DNA from: Ficedula albicollis
Lineage: Eukaryota; Chordata; Aves; Passeriformes; Muscicapidae
Assembly: GCF_000247815.1 (NCBI RefSeq)
Contig: NC_021673.1
Span: 52,349,510-52,413,509 of the forward strand
Reading direction: 5' to 3'
Length of the DNA: 64,000 bases
Of this stretch, positions 40,386 to 51,063 are shown piece after piece (positions within the stretch are counted from its first letter, which is position 1; every line of letters starts with the position of its first letter). The notes under the pieces are model-generated. The model was not told the origin of the DNA and searched no databases. It saw only the letters and a program-made list of their open reading frames with translations. The translations under genes were made by a program, and so were the position numbers.

Positions 40386-40690
40386 CTGACAGAAGTAGAC
40401 TTGCACTACTCTTACTCTCAGTTTAAGAGATTGGTGATTGTCCACTTTGGAGGCAAAGCTGACCACCACACATGGGCACCCTAGCCTGCAAAAGCAGATT
40501 CCCAGGGGAAAATGCTAACTGGCTCTCTGACCAGCTTCGAGTTTGCTCTCTTGAAATCCAAGACAGAAATTCTGCTGACCTTTTGGCTTATCACACCATA
40601 AACTCTGAATTCAACCATCTTGGGGTGATTGTGACTAAGACAGTCACCTAACATTATATCTCTCATGAGTCCTTCTCTACTCATAAAAAA
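40386..40690 (-). mobile_element. CR1 LINE ORF2 fragment (endonuclease-RT linker)
   Basis: On the minus strand a 67-codon frame (40684-40481) reads VMRD-like 'GLMRDIMLGDCLSHNHPKMV', then EFRVYG and LDFKRANSKLVREPV. This matches the CR1 ORF2 segment between endonuclease and reverse transcriptase (typically GDSDHEMVEF... TLDFRRA...). The recognisable homology weakens below 40480 but continues for about 100 bases. It is a rare internal, not 3'-end, CR1 fragment in this window, so both ends must have been lost or the neighbouring sequence deleted. It is a pseudogene. Confidence 0.8.
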
Positions 40691-42228
40691 ATTAATCTAA
40701 GAGGGCATCTTTCCTTGTTGTCTCACTGAGCATTTGGAACAAGAAACTACCTTCCACAAACTTTAGGAAATATAGATCACTTATTCATGGCAGTAGGTTT
40801 ATTTTTATTTTCCATTCTGTGTTTAAATTATTTATAATGACATACATTATTAACTCCAAAACTTATCAGGTGACACCTTATGAGGTGGATCATCTACCCT
40901 CCTGAATTGTTTTTTTAATGTACACAAACAGAATAGTCCTCCCTGAATATACCCTATCTGCAGGTTCAGCAGAAAATATTTAATATAGATTTGAATTCAA
41001 CTACTTCTTTCTGTTGTTCTGCTTTCCACTGAATTTTGCATTCCTCAGCTCTTTTCATAGCACCTTTCAGTGGGAATGAGTAAAAATTACATAGAAAGCA
41101 TTTGAACTTTTGAAGGCCTCATTCTTCTTCAATGACAAAAAGAAGTTGACTCTTCAGCATCCTTGGTATACTTCTGCATGCCGGGGTCAGAGTGTAGAGA
41201 GTGGATACCTAGAAATGCTAATTTAAATTTTCCCTCTAAAAGTTACTTTTACTTTCATTATGTTCCCAGCCTTACAGCCCTGTCCAGCTTAGCAGCAAAC
41301 CCTGTACAGTGAATTGAAGTATACCAGCAATAGGTTTGTTTTCACATTTAGCCTCCTAGCGGGTCTCACCAGCAAACTATAGGAGCCTAGTGCTCCTCAA
41401 GTGAAATGCTGAAAGCAAATGAAATGCTGAGGCCCTAAAGCCTCAGGAGGTTGCAGTCTAAGATTGAGCTCTGTTTTAGAGCAGGATTTTGGACTTGCAT
41501 TTCTTTCTTCCAAGCAGATTCCTCATGAACAGCTAGCTCCATGTTCTCTCTAAAGGAATTTTATCTGTTTGCTGCAGAATGGGAGAGCAAATAATACTTA
41601 TGAATATAGTAGAGCCCCTGAGAAGACTAAAGTATTATTCTGAAAGATGAAAGACTTACATTAAAACTCCTTTCTGAATCAGTGAGGAAATGGACATGAG
41701 CTTGGGAAAGAGTTTTGGTTCAGCTATTAAACTTCAAAATAAACTATTGACATGGCTTCAGTTCTAATCTTGAATACATTCCCTTGTTAACAATTGTTAC
41801 CGTCTGTTTAGCCTTCAAGTAATGTCTGCTGGCAAAATATGTTTCCCTTTCAACAATCAGTCTCATGCTGCTCTTATTCTGAGCAGGCAGTTCTCTGGTC
41901 CTTTTGAGAGTGGAAGAGCTGCTCCCAAAACAAGGCAACTACCCTAAATCCAGGCATAAACACAGTGGGACATGGGATTAGAAGTTTCATAACTGCAGAT
42001 CTAAACAATCAGTCTATGTAGGCAGTTTACTGGTTTTACTGTGCCTGAAAAGAGTGTTTCAAAATGGGGATTATCTAAAAGATATCTGCTTAGAGCTGAA
42101 CAAAGCACACAGCTCCTTACCAGCATGCATCTCTTGGAGGAGAAAGTTTCACAGAAGGGCCAAATCAACTCAGCAGCGACTACTTTCAGTCTGATTCTCT
42201 ATTAGCCAGCTGTCCCTGAAGCACGGCC
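40691..42228. other. Unique DNA, no gene seen
   Basis: Ordinary AT-rich sequence. No exon, RNA gene or named repeat supported. Confidence 0.45.
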
Positions 42229-42390
42229 ATGGCTAAAGTCAGCAACCAAAAAGAGTCCTCTGAGCAAGCAATTATCACCAAGAGGCTAAACCTCGATAAT
42301 GAGGCCAAACTCACTGACCCTTATCTCAGGGAGATCAAGACTTGCTGGCAGTATAATCCATTTGTCATTGCTGTGGTAGACCTGTTGTGA
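42229..42390 (+). other. Short unrecognised ORF (53 codons)
   Basis: An ATG in good context (gccATGG) opens a 53-codon frame beginning MAKVSNQKESSEQAIITKRL and ending WQYNPFVIAVVDLL. Its composition (balanced charge, Trp, Cys, few AT-only codons) stands out from neighbouring chance frames. A +1 shift at the stop continues open as VVIDLHVYEQPKDTCYCQ before a TAG near 42444, which could mean a frameshifted pseudogene. No family is recognised and no splice signals were assigned. Confidence 0.2.
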
Positions 42391-42919
42391 TTGACCTGCA
42401 TGTGTATGAGCAGCCCAAAGACACCTGCTACTGTCAAGCTTAGAGAGAAGAGATAATGCCAGCTACTCAGAGGCAGTCAGAGGCTTTGCAGGTCGGAGTA
42501 AAATGCTGGTACTTTGTCCAGTTCTGAGACATCAGCTTTGTTGCTTTGAACCTATCCAGCTTGTTTCACAATAGGCATTGTGCTAGGAGGCATCTGTGAA
42601 ATGAGCTCTGCATTCCTTTGCAGGCAGGCATACCAGCACTGGCAGGTCTGTTCTGTGTTGCCATAGCTAGTTCATTTGGACCATGTCAGTTCTCTGCCAC
42701 AAGGTACCATATAGATTATCCTTATATAAGTCTCTAAGGAAGAGATTAATGACTGCCTAAATATGTATGTTCCAATAAAAAAATATTATTTAAATATACA
42801 TATTTAAATTATTATCAGGATCCATATAGTATATCACAAGAATATAATAATAAGCAATCATACATATTTATATGTTTTATATATTTAATAATTTTATATC
42901 TTTCTACTACTAGATCACC

Positions 42920-43420
42920 TACCTAGTGGATGAAGAGAAGACAGGGGATGCAGGTTTTTCTGGATTTTGATACTATCCCTCTCAGCATCCTCTGGACAAG
43001 TTGTCCAAGTGTGAGATGAACAAGTAGATGGTACACTGGGTGAAGAACTTGCTGAAGGGCAGGGCTCAGTGAGTTGCAAAGAATGAGGCTGGTGACCAGT
43101 GGTGATTTCTGGGGCTCAATGTGGTCCTTGGCCTCACCACTTAAAAAGGATGTTAAGGTACATTAACCCAACCCGATGAGGGCACCAAAGCTGGAGAAGG
43201 AGTCATATGGCATGTCCTCTGAGGAGCTGCTGAGGTCCCGATGAGGGCACCAAAGCCGGAGAAGGAGCCATATGGCATGTCCTCTGAGGAGCTGCTGAGG
43301 ACTCTGGACTTGTCTGGTTTGGAGAGGAGGAGACTGAGTGACTTCACTGCTCCCTACAGGTTCCTGAGGTGGGATAGTGGTCCACAAAGTGGGCAGCCAC
43401 CAGCATCTGCAGAGTGCAAT
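42920..43420 (+). mobile_element. CR1 LINE fragment, internally deleted
   Basis: Sense-strand reverse-transcriptase wording occupies 42955-43140: 'ttttgatactatccctctcagcatcctctggacaagttgtcc', 'gctgaagggcagggctca', 'ggtgaccagtggtgatttctggggctcaatg'. It then jumps to the C-terminal/3' region ('caccaaagctggagaagg', 'gaggagctgctgagg', 'ggagaggaggagactgag'). The intervening part of ORF2 is missing, so the copy carries an internal deletion. A 65-bp tandem duplication lies inside it. Confidence 0.8.
43172..43301. repeat. 65-bp tandem duplication inside CR1
   Basis: 43172-43236 and 43237-43301, starting 'cccgatgagggcaccaaag', abut and differ at two or three bases (gctgg/gccgg, agtcat/agccat, last base). 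The event happened within the CR1 fragment after insertion. Confidence 0.92.
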
Positions 43421-46400
43421 CCTTCCTGCTAAAGTTTGTGCAAAAAGTAAGACAGGTTATTTTGCACTGATCTCATAATAGCTTCATTTTTCCTATAAAA
43501 AATAAAGGGGAAGTGGGGAGGGATGAGCTTCTTCACTATTTCCGTCACTTTAATGTCCTTAACCCACAGAGAAATGTTTCGCTCTCCCTGCTCACACTAT
43601 GTTCTACATTTATGCATAATGTGTGACAAGGTCTTTATTTGACTTTTTATACCTCCAGCTGCATATTTAATATTAAAAGGGGTTTTTCTTTGGCAATGCT
43701 GGGAAATAGCAAAAAAATACTACTTAGAGGTCGTAAGTCAAATTATTTTAGAAATTAAAGACAAAGAAAAAGCAGCAAAGAGAAGGGAAGTGATTTTTCA
43801 ACTAAGCAGAAATAAGGTAAGTGTTTGAATACTATGGTCCTTTTTAAAGATGTATTAGTTTGGTTCTATCAGCTTTAGCAGAGCTAGATCACTTTACACT
43901 CTCCAGTTTTACAACATAAATAATATTAATAGTCCTTTTTTATGTTTCTAAAGTTCATGGGGAGTCATGCCTTGAACCAAGATGTCGACAGTCACCTTTC
44001 AGAACTCTTGTCAGAACTTTTTAGGGTGAGAAGAAAAAATATGCAATGCAAATAAAGGTTATAATTCTCATTAATAGTTGGAAAAATATCTCATTGCTAA
44101 CTATGACATGGTTAACGCTGAGTGTGATATTGTACTTTGCTGGTACACTTTATTGAAACTATCAGTAGTACATAAGACTTATTGATAGAATTATTCACAG
44201 AAGTAAAAAAAAAAAAAAAGTAATCATAATTTTTTAGCAAGGAAAAGACTACAACAGACATAAGAATTTTTAGAGTACACACTTCACTGCTTTATACAAA
44301 AAGAAACTGCCTTAGGCAGATCCATGTAATTTAACTCAACACATCCATTATCTATAAAAGAGTTTGATCTCCAGACTAGTGAACGAAAATTGCAACATTT
44401 ACACTACTCAGCAACTAAAAGAGCAAATCTGTTATTATGCATTTTGCTAACTGCCAGCCACTCCTTTGCTCAATAAAAATTATCAAAGTACATACAAATC
44501 AAAACCCAAAGAAACTCTAAATAGTTGTAGAATTATTAGGATTTGCCCAAGGATAATTTTAAAACTAGCACAATTGAATTGTTAGATCTTCAGCATTCAG
44601 CTTACTTCAGGCAAAAACTATTAAATACTGCTATGTTAAGAAAACACAAACTATATTGTCTAAAACAAGGACACCAACAATAGATCTGACTTTTAAATGG
44701 CAATACTGAACCAAATACAAAAGAAATACTTAAATATATATATATATACACACAATTTAATTCAAACAAACATGAAGTTTAATAACGATTTTGAAAGACT
44801 CAGTCTTGGCCTTTAGGCATTTCAGCATATTTTCAAAATTGTGTCAAAATTTTCAAATATAGATCCCCAAATGTAGAGATCTATACTTATGCATAGTGTC
44901 ACAGATAGATTATACTTTCAATGCTGATATTTTCTGTGGAGTTGGCAGATCAGTTCAGTACCTATAAATCAAGGTTTTCTTTGTTTTGAGGGTTCTTTTA
45001 ATATGAAGAGATGCTGTTGTCTTTGCAGATACTAATATGTAGAAGATTTTGCGGTATTTTAATCCAGATAAGAATTAAGATACCATTGGATCATAAGTCT
45101 CTTCCTAAGTGTTGTTCCACTGAACAGGAATTCTGTGATATTTCACAGAATCTACCTGAAACAATATTTGTCCTTTAGTTCACCTCAGAGACTGCATAGC
45201 TCAAAGACTGATTTGCAGAACCTAAATCTAAAGACAACAGAAGTCAAAAGACACCTTCTCCTTTCCTTTAACAGACGTGTTTTGTTTCTTTCTTTTTACT
45301 ATTTTATCTACTATAATTTTTGGGTGTTTACTGTAATCATTTATAAAATTAATACATTTAGTAAACATTGTATAGTGATAATACTGTGCTGAAACATAGC
45401 GCATATGATAAATACATTATCAATACAAACATTTTCATAAATTAGAATTATCAGCCTTTATTAAATTAAAAACCACACTTTTATTACTGTTAATTTAAAT
45501 GTTCAGCAAATAGGTGCAAAAGTAGATTATATTGTGTATATTATATGTTTCGGTTCTAAGGGTAATAAAATTAAACTTATGCAGCTTCTCTGTCTGATAA
45601 AGCTGCTAGTAGGTAAAAAGAGCATGGGAAAAGCTGAATTGTCAAAACAAATCTATGTGCTCCAGTAACCTCTAAACACAAGGGATGCAGTGGTATAAGC
45701 TTCCCTTGCACTTGACAAATAATCTACGTACATCGCCAAGGGGAATTGTGAATAACTGACTCTAAACACAAGTAATCTACTACAGATACCAAATATATTC
45801 TATTAAAACACTTTGAAAATACAACAAAAGATGGACTCTCGAAAATTACTTCAGACTTGAGGGGAATTGTATGTATTCAGAATTGTAATGCTAGAGAGAA
45901 AATGATAATTTAGGTTCTGTTGAATTGTGATGTGAAAAGACGACTGGAAGTAAAATGAGAGGAAAGTGAGTAGTTATAGTCACATCCTAACAGAAGTTAT
46001 AATGGTATGGGAATTACAAGGTGAAATGCAGTTATTGCTTGCTGGATGGAATGCAGCTGGCATGCTCAAAACCTATTCCATGATGATTCCCCACACCCAC
46101 AATCTGCAACTTTTAGTACCTGCTAAGGGGGATGGAAGAGAGTGTGGAACAGATTGTTTACGTACTTGTGGAGAAGGGACCTTGATGGGACTTTGCAGCT
46201 GATAAACTGCATAGCACTTGTCAGTCAAGGGGGATAGGGGAAGATGCCAAGCCAGCAACAGTAGTGAAATCACTCTCCTTGGACAAAATTGGTTCATCAT
46301 AACCTAATTGCAATATTAATGCTCTCCTCCATCCCAAAGTTACCTGGCCCAAGATACAGTCATCCCCACTGAGGATATGTTCTTTATTTTGTTGACTAGA

Positions 46401-46649
46401 CCTCTAAGAGCAAAGCAAGAGAATTTTACACCAATCAGTGACAAAGATTCTTTATTTTGCAGAATTTCTTTCAATCAAAAAGAATTTTACACTCTCAGTA
46501 TGACTAGAGTCACTCAAGCTCCACCTAAACACAAAGCAATAGCATAAAAGTAAGTTGAGAATGGAAGAAAGTCAGGGAAGACTCCACTGTAGCTATTGGG
46601 ATCAGCTGACAGCCTGAACTGGTGGTCTCCCCTAAAAGGACCACTGCTG
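43421..46649. other. AT-rich DNA, no gene seen
   Basis: It includes an A14 tract near 44206-44219 and a short (TA)n-(CA)n tract near 44737-44752. No exon, RNA gene or named repeat could be supported; some LTR-associated sequence may begin after about 46300. Confidence 0.45.
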
Positions 46650-47411
46650 GGTGAGAACCATACTCTGTGAATGCTGAATAGTTTAACTGGGGATTAGAAC
46701 TTGTCTGAACATTGCTTTGATTAAGTTTTTATTAACTTTTATAAGTTTTATGTTAAGTTTTAAAAGTTTTATTGGCTAAATAAATAATAATAAATAAAAA
46801 TAAATAAAATATGTAAATAAATATAATAAATACATTTAATAATGTAGTAAATAATAATATAATCAATAGAAATAAATAGAAATATAAATAAAGGAATTTA
46901 TTATTGTTACACTTTATTGAGTTTTTTATAAGTTTTTATTTTAAGTCAGATACTGTCACGGACAACCCTTGAACCTTAACCTGTCACAATTTTCCATTAA
47001 TAAAGAGTGTTATTCCGTGAAGTGTTAGTGTGAATCCTCCGTGGGTGCTGGCAGCTGCTGGCAGTGGGGAAGGAACTAGAGAAAAGAGGAAGAACCACTG
47101 AGGGGTCTCCTTTATGCTGAAATACATTTAATAATGTAATAAATAATAATATAATCAATAGAAATAAATAGAAATATAAATAAAGGAATTTATTATTGTT
47201 ACACTTTATTGAGTTTTTTATAAGTTTTTATTTTAAGTCAGATACTGTCACGGACAACCCTTGAACCTTAACCTGTCACAATTTTCCATTAATAAAGAGT
47301 GTTATTCCGTGAAGTGTTAGTGTGAATCCTCCGTGGGTGCTGGCAGCTGCTGGCAGTGGGGAAGGAACTAGAGAAAAGAGGAAGAACCACTGAGGGGTCT
47401 CCTTTATGCTG
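46650..47411 (+). mobile_element. Probable ERVL-type LTR (solo or partial)
   Basis: The sequence has passerine ERVL-LTR character. A T-rich stretch with repeated 'aagttttatt' units (46720-46780) is followed by 'aacccttgaaccttaacctgtcacaattttccattaataaagagtgttattccgtgaagtg'. The AATAAA (46999-47004; second copy 47291-47296) would be the LTR polyadenylation signal in the plus orientation. No gag, pol or env remnant was seen on either side, so it is a solo or truncated LTR. Its 3' half is tandemly duplicated. The left boundary is a guess. Confidence 0.5.
46828..47411. repeat. 292-bp tandem duplication (two copies)
   Basis: 46828-47119 and 47120-47411 abut and differ at a single base that I can see (gtagtaaa versus gtaataaa). 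The unit carries the AATAAA-containing end of the probable LTR. Confidence 0.93.
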
Positions 47412-49715
47412 TTGTTGCGTGTCCCTGAATAAGTCAGTCGAAGTGACCTCCAGTCAAGTGGAACTGTTCAGTGAAGGGTCCCACTAATGGAACACAGGCT
47501 GGTTGGGCACAAGGGTCTTGGCTTTACTGGGGTGCCAACAGACCAGTCAAATGCTAAGAGTCAAGGAAATCTCTTCTTTTCATGTGTCATCTGAGGAGTG
47601 CACCCATTTAGGTGGCTGCATTTTGATGGAAGCTCACAGTCCTATGCTCATATGCTGTTAGATTTAGTTTTTGCAGGTCCTCCTTCCTTCCAACTGCAAT
47701 AACAAGGCAGATCTGCATAAACCCAAACCCCCTACACAGCCTTTACTTAGAAGGTGACTGATTAAATTCTCCAAAATCAGCTTCTACAAAACAATAGTAT
47801 TTCTCACTCATTAAAGGGTATGTTATTAGAAGCAAAAGGATTAAAATCAACAGATTCATGCCCTGGTTCACTTATACATTATCCTTTCCTTGGAAGTTCT
47901 AGCAGGCTGCCTTTATTAATACTTATGTATGTTCACAGTGGCCAAAATTTCTAACATTCTTTGCATCTGAAAATTGTTTTAAAGCTGGACAAAATTTTCT
48001 CATGGTATTTCAAAGATAAAAACTTTAAATGCTGAGACATCAATACAAACCACACGTGTAAAATTCCACTTCATACAGGAAGCCCAGTTCTGCCCCAACC
48101 TGGGGGCAATGGAATAATATGTGATAATAAAATCTAGACTGGATAGTGTTTTCCTCCCTCTCTTTCCCCTCTTCGAGGCTCACAAATTGCATTTCAGGTA
48201 CTGCAGGTAAGAATGTCACCAAGCTCACATTTAGAAGAAAAGATGTCTGCTCCCAAACAAGGTATTCTGACACATGTTCCCTATAAAAATCAGTTGCAAA
48301 AAATAATTTTGCAGATAAGAATCATTGAGAATGGCTCCACAGTGTGATTAAAACTTCTCTTGTGTAATCTTTCTTCGAAAAGACCTGAGAAATCAGTATT
48401 TACCATAATGAAAGAAATTTCTTTCCTCCTTTTCATTATTTTGTGTCTGAAACCTGTAACATATTCATAGTCCTGTGGTAATATTGCAGATATAGGGGCT
48501 CATAATTACCTCAGCTGTGTTTTACATGGACTGCAACCATGGAAAGGAATGTGAAAAAGCCCTTGTATTATTAGCCTGGACATTTTGCAGTAACTGGGCA
48601 TTGACATCTAAGCTGCAATGGAGTAGGGCAGGTCAGGTTAGGGAGCTGGACACACATTCCTGTGCAAAGGCTTGCAACTCTGTACAGGGGATAGAGCAAA
48701 CTTATTAAAGTGCATTATATTGCTTCTTTCCATCTTCACATGTGTAACCTGTCCTTGAAGCAGAATGTTGGGAGGCTTTTTTTCAGAGAGGTAGGGTGTA
48801 CCAAATAGCAACTTCTGATAGAAAAAAAAAAACAAAACAGAAAAACAAATACAACTAGGTAAATGATAGATGAATACTCTCAGACAGAATCGACCGAAAG
48901 TTTTTTGGCAAAATGCATTTCTTGTGAGTGAATGAGGTACTCCCACTTGTCAAGATGAAAAACATTTCACAGAAATACATATATTTTGAAGAGAATTTTA
49001 TTAGCCCAGAATGGAATATCTAGTCCAAATGAGAGACTCTTACCAAGAATTCAGTGTTTTTGACATCTGTCATGGTACAGTAGATCAGTATTTGTCTTGA
49101 AACATTTCATGTGAAGAGGTTATGTAGGGCAATAGTTTAAGGGTGAAGGGGCCACTAACTGCTGCTTTGATGATAAAATGACTGCCTGTGGCAAAAGAGA
49201 ATCTGCAAGGTGGTCTGTGCTGAGCAAACACAGAACCGAAACACGTCTTGCATTTTCTGCACCTACCTGAGAAATTCATTTTTTATGAATGGAAATGTGT
49301 AAGGAGAAATAAGTTCTTGGACTCTCAGGGTTGCTTAGCACAGGTTCATGGATCATGAGCCCTACTAAAGGTGGTCAGTTAAAAAGTCACTTTTGCTCTT
49401 AGCAAGGGCAAGGCACATCTTGCACTACTAGTGAAAAGCATTACACTTGAAACTCCTGGGCTAGGCAAGGGCTGCACACTGCATGGATGAGAAGAAAAAA
49501 CATAAGCAGGATTGCTACAAAGCTGAGGAAAAGAGTGAAATTTTCCTATTATTCGAGTGAAGACAATCTGCTGTAATACATTCCTCTAAAACAATTAAAC
49601 CAAATGTATTATTCTCTACACATTTCCAGCCAGAAACACAGTAATATCAGGCTTCCCAAGGATATACATAAGTAAAAATTCCCTCTTTTTTTTTTTTTTT
49701 TTATTCCATTAAAGC
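47412..49715. other. Unique DNA, no gene seen
   Basis: 47412-47560 may be LTR-adjacent sequence. The remainder is AT-rich without recognised exons. A T20 tract sits at 49685-49702, just before the next duplication. Confidence 0.45.
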
Positions 49716-51063
49716 AGAAATATCACAGCAATGAAAATATCCATGTAGGGTTATCTTAATTAGTATTTTCAGTTCTCAGAGAAGAGAGAACTGATAACTC
49801 AAATAAATATATTTTCAGTTAATTGCTACTGCTGTACAGCAAAGAATAAATTTTTGTGCATTTACAAGCTGAGGTGAATTTCTGAGGCTTATCTTTCAAA
49901 TGAAGTACATTTCTTTATCAGAAGGATCTCATAACCGCTGTTTGCAGCTTTTATCTCACTACTGCTGTACATCTCTTTATCTACTGGAAAAGCTTGCACA
50001 TTTTGCACAGCAATATGAGAGAACTGAAATTCAAAACATATAAAAATCTCACAGTGTTATCGTTCCATTAATGTTTTGTATATTAAGAAGCAACAATACC
50101 AGTAATGAAGCTTCTATGCTACTGTGATGGAAATAGTAGGAAACCTTTTAGTAAGTAAAATCCCAAGAGATTTTACTGCAGCATACATTCCCAGAAAACA
50201 AATTTCTGAGGTGAAAAAGTAAGCATTTCCACACAGTACTAACACTGGCCTTCACAGAAGGCCAACTTATTTCAACATCAAGAAAATACCTTTTATAAAA
50301 AACAGTGTCAATTTTTAAAATTCCCTTAGAAAACAAAAGAAAACTTTATTTCCTTGTGACAATCATAACACCTGTAAAATGAAGTCAGTAGAAATATCAC
50401 AGCAATGAAAATATCCATGTAGGGTTATCTTAATTAGTATTTTCAGTTCTCAGAGAAGAGAGAACTGATAACTCAAATAAATATATTTTCAGTTAATTGC
50501 TACTGCTGTACAGCAAAGAATAAATTTTTGTGCATTTACAAGCTGAGGTGAATTTCTGAGGCTTATCTTTCAAATGAAGTACATTTCTTTATCAGAAGGA
50601 TCTCATAACCGCTGTTTGCAGCTTTTATCTCACTACTGCTGTACATCTCTTTATCTACTGGAAAAGCTTGCACATTTTGCACAGCAATATGAGAGAACTG
50701 AAATTCAAAACATATAAAAATCTCACAGTGTTATCGTTCCATTAATGTTTTGTATATTAAGAAGCAACAATACCAGTAATGAAGCTTCTATGCTACTGTG
50801 ATGGAAATAGTAGGAAACCTTTTAGTAAGTAAAATCCCAAGAGATTTTACTGCAGCATACATTCCCAGAAAACAAATTTCTGAGGTGAAAAAGTAAGCAT
50901 TTCCACACAGTACTAACACTGGCCTTCACAGAAGGCCAACTTATTTCAACATCAAGAAAATACCTTTTATAAAAAACAGTGTCAATTTTTAAAATTCCCT
51001 TAGAAAACAAAAGAAAACTTTATTTCCTTGTGACAATCATAACACCTGTAAAATGAAGTCAGT
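49716..51063. repeat. 674-bp tandem duplication (two copies)
   Basis: 49716-50389 and 50390-51063 abut and appear identical by eye, including the same 62-codon minus-strand chance frame in each. The unit is unique AT-rich DNA with no recognised element. Confidence 0.93.
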
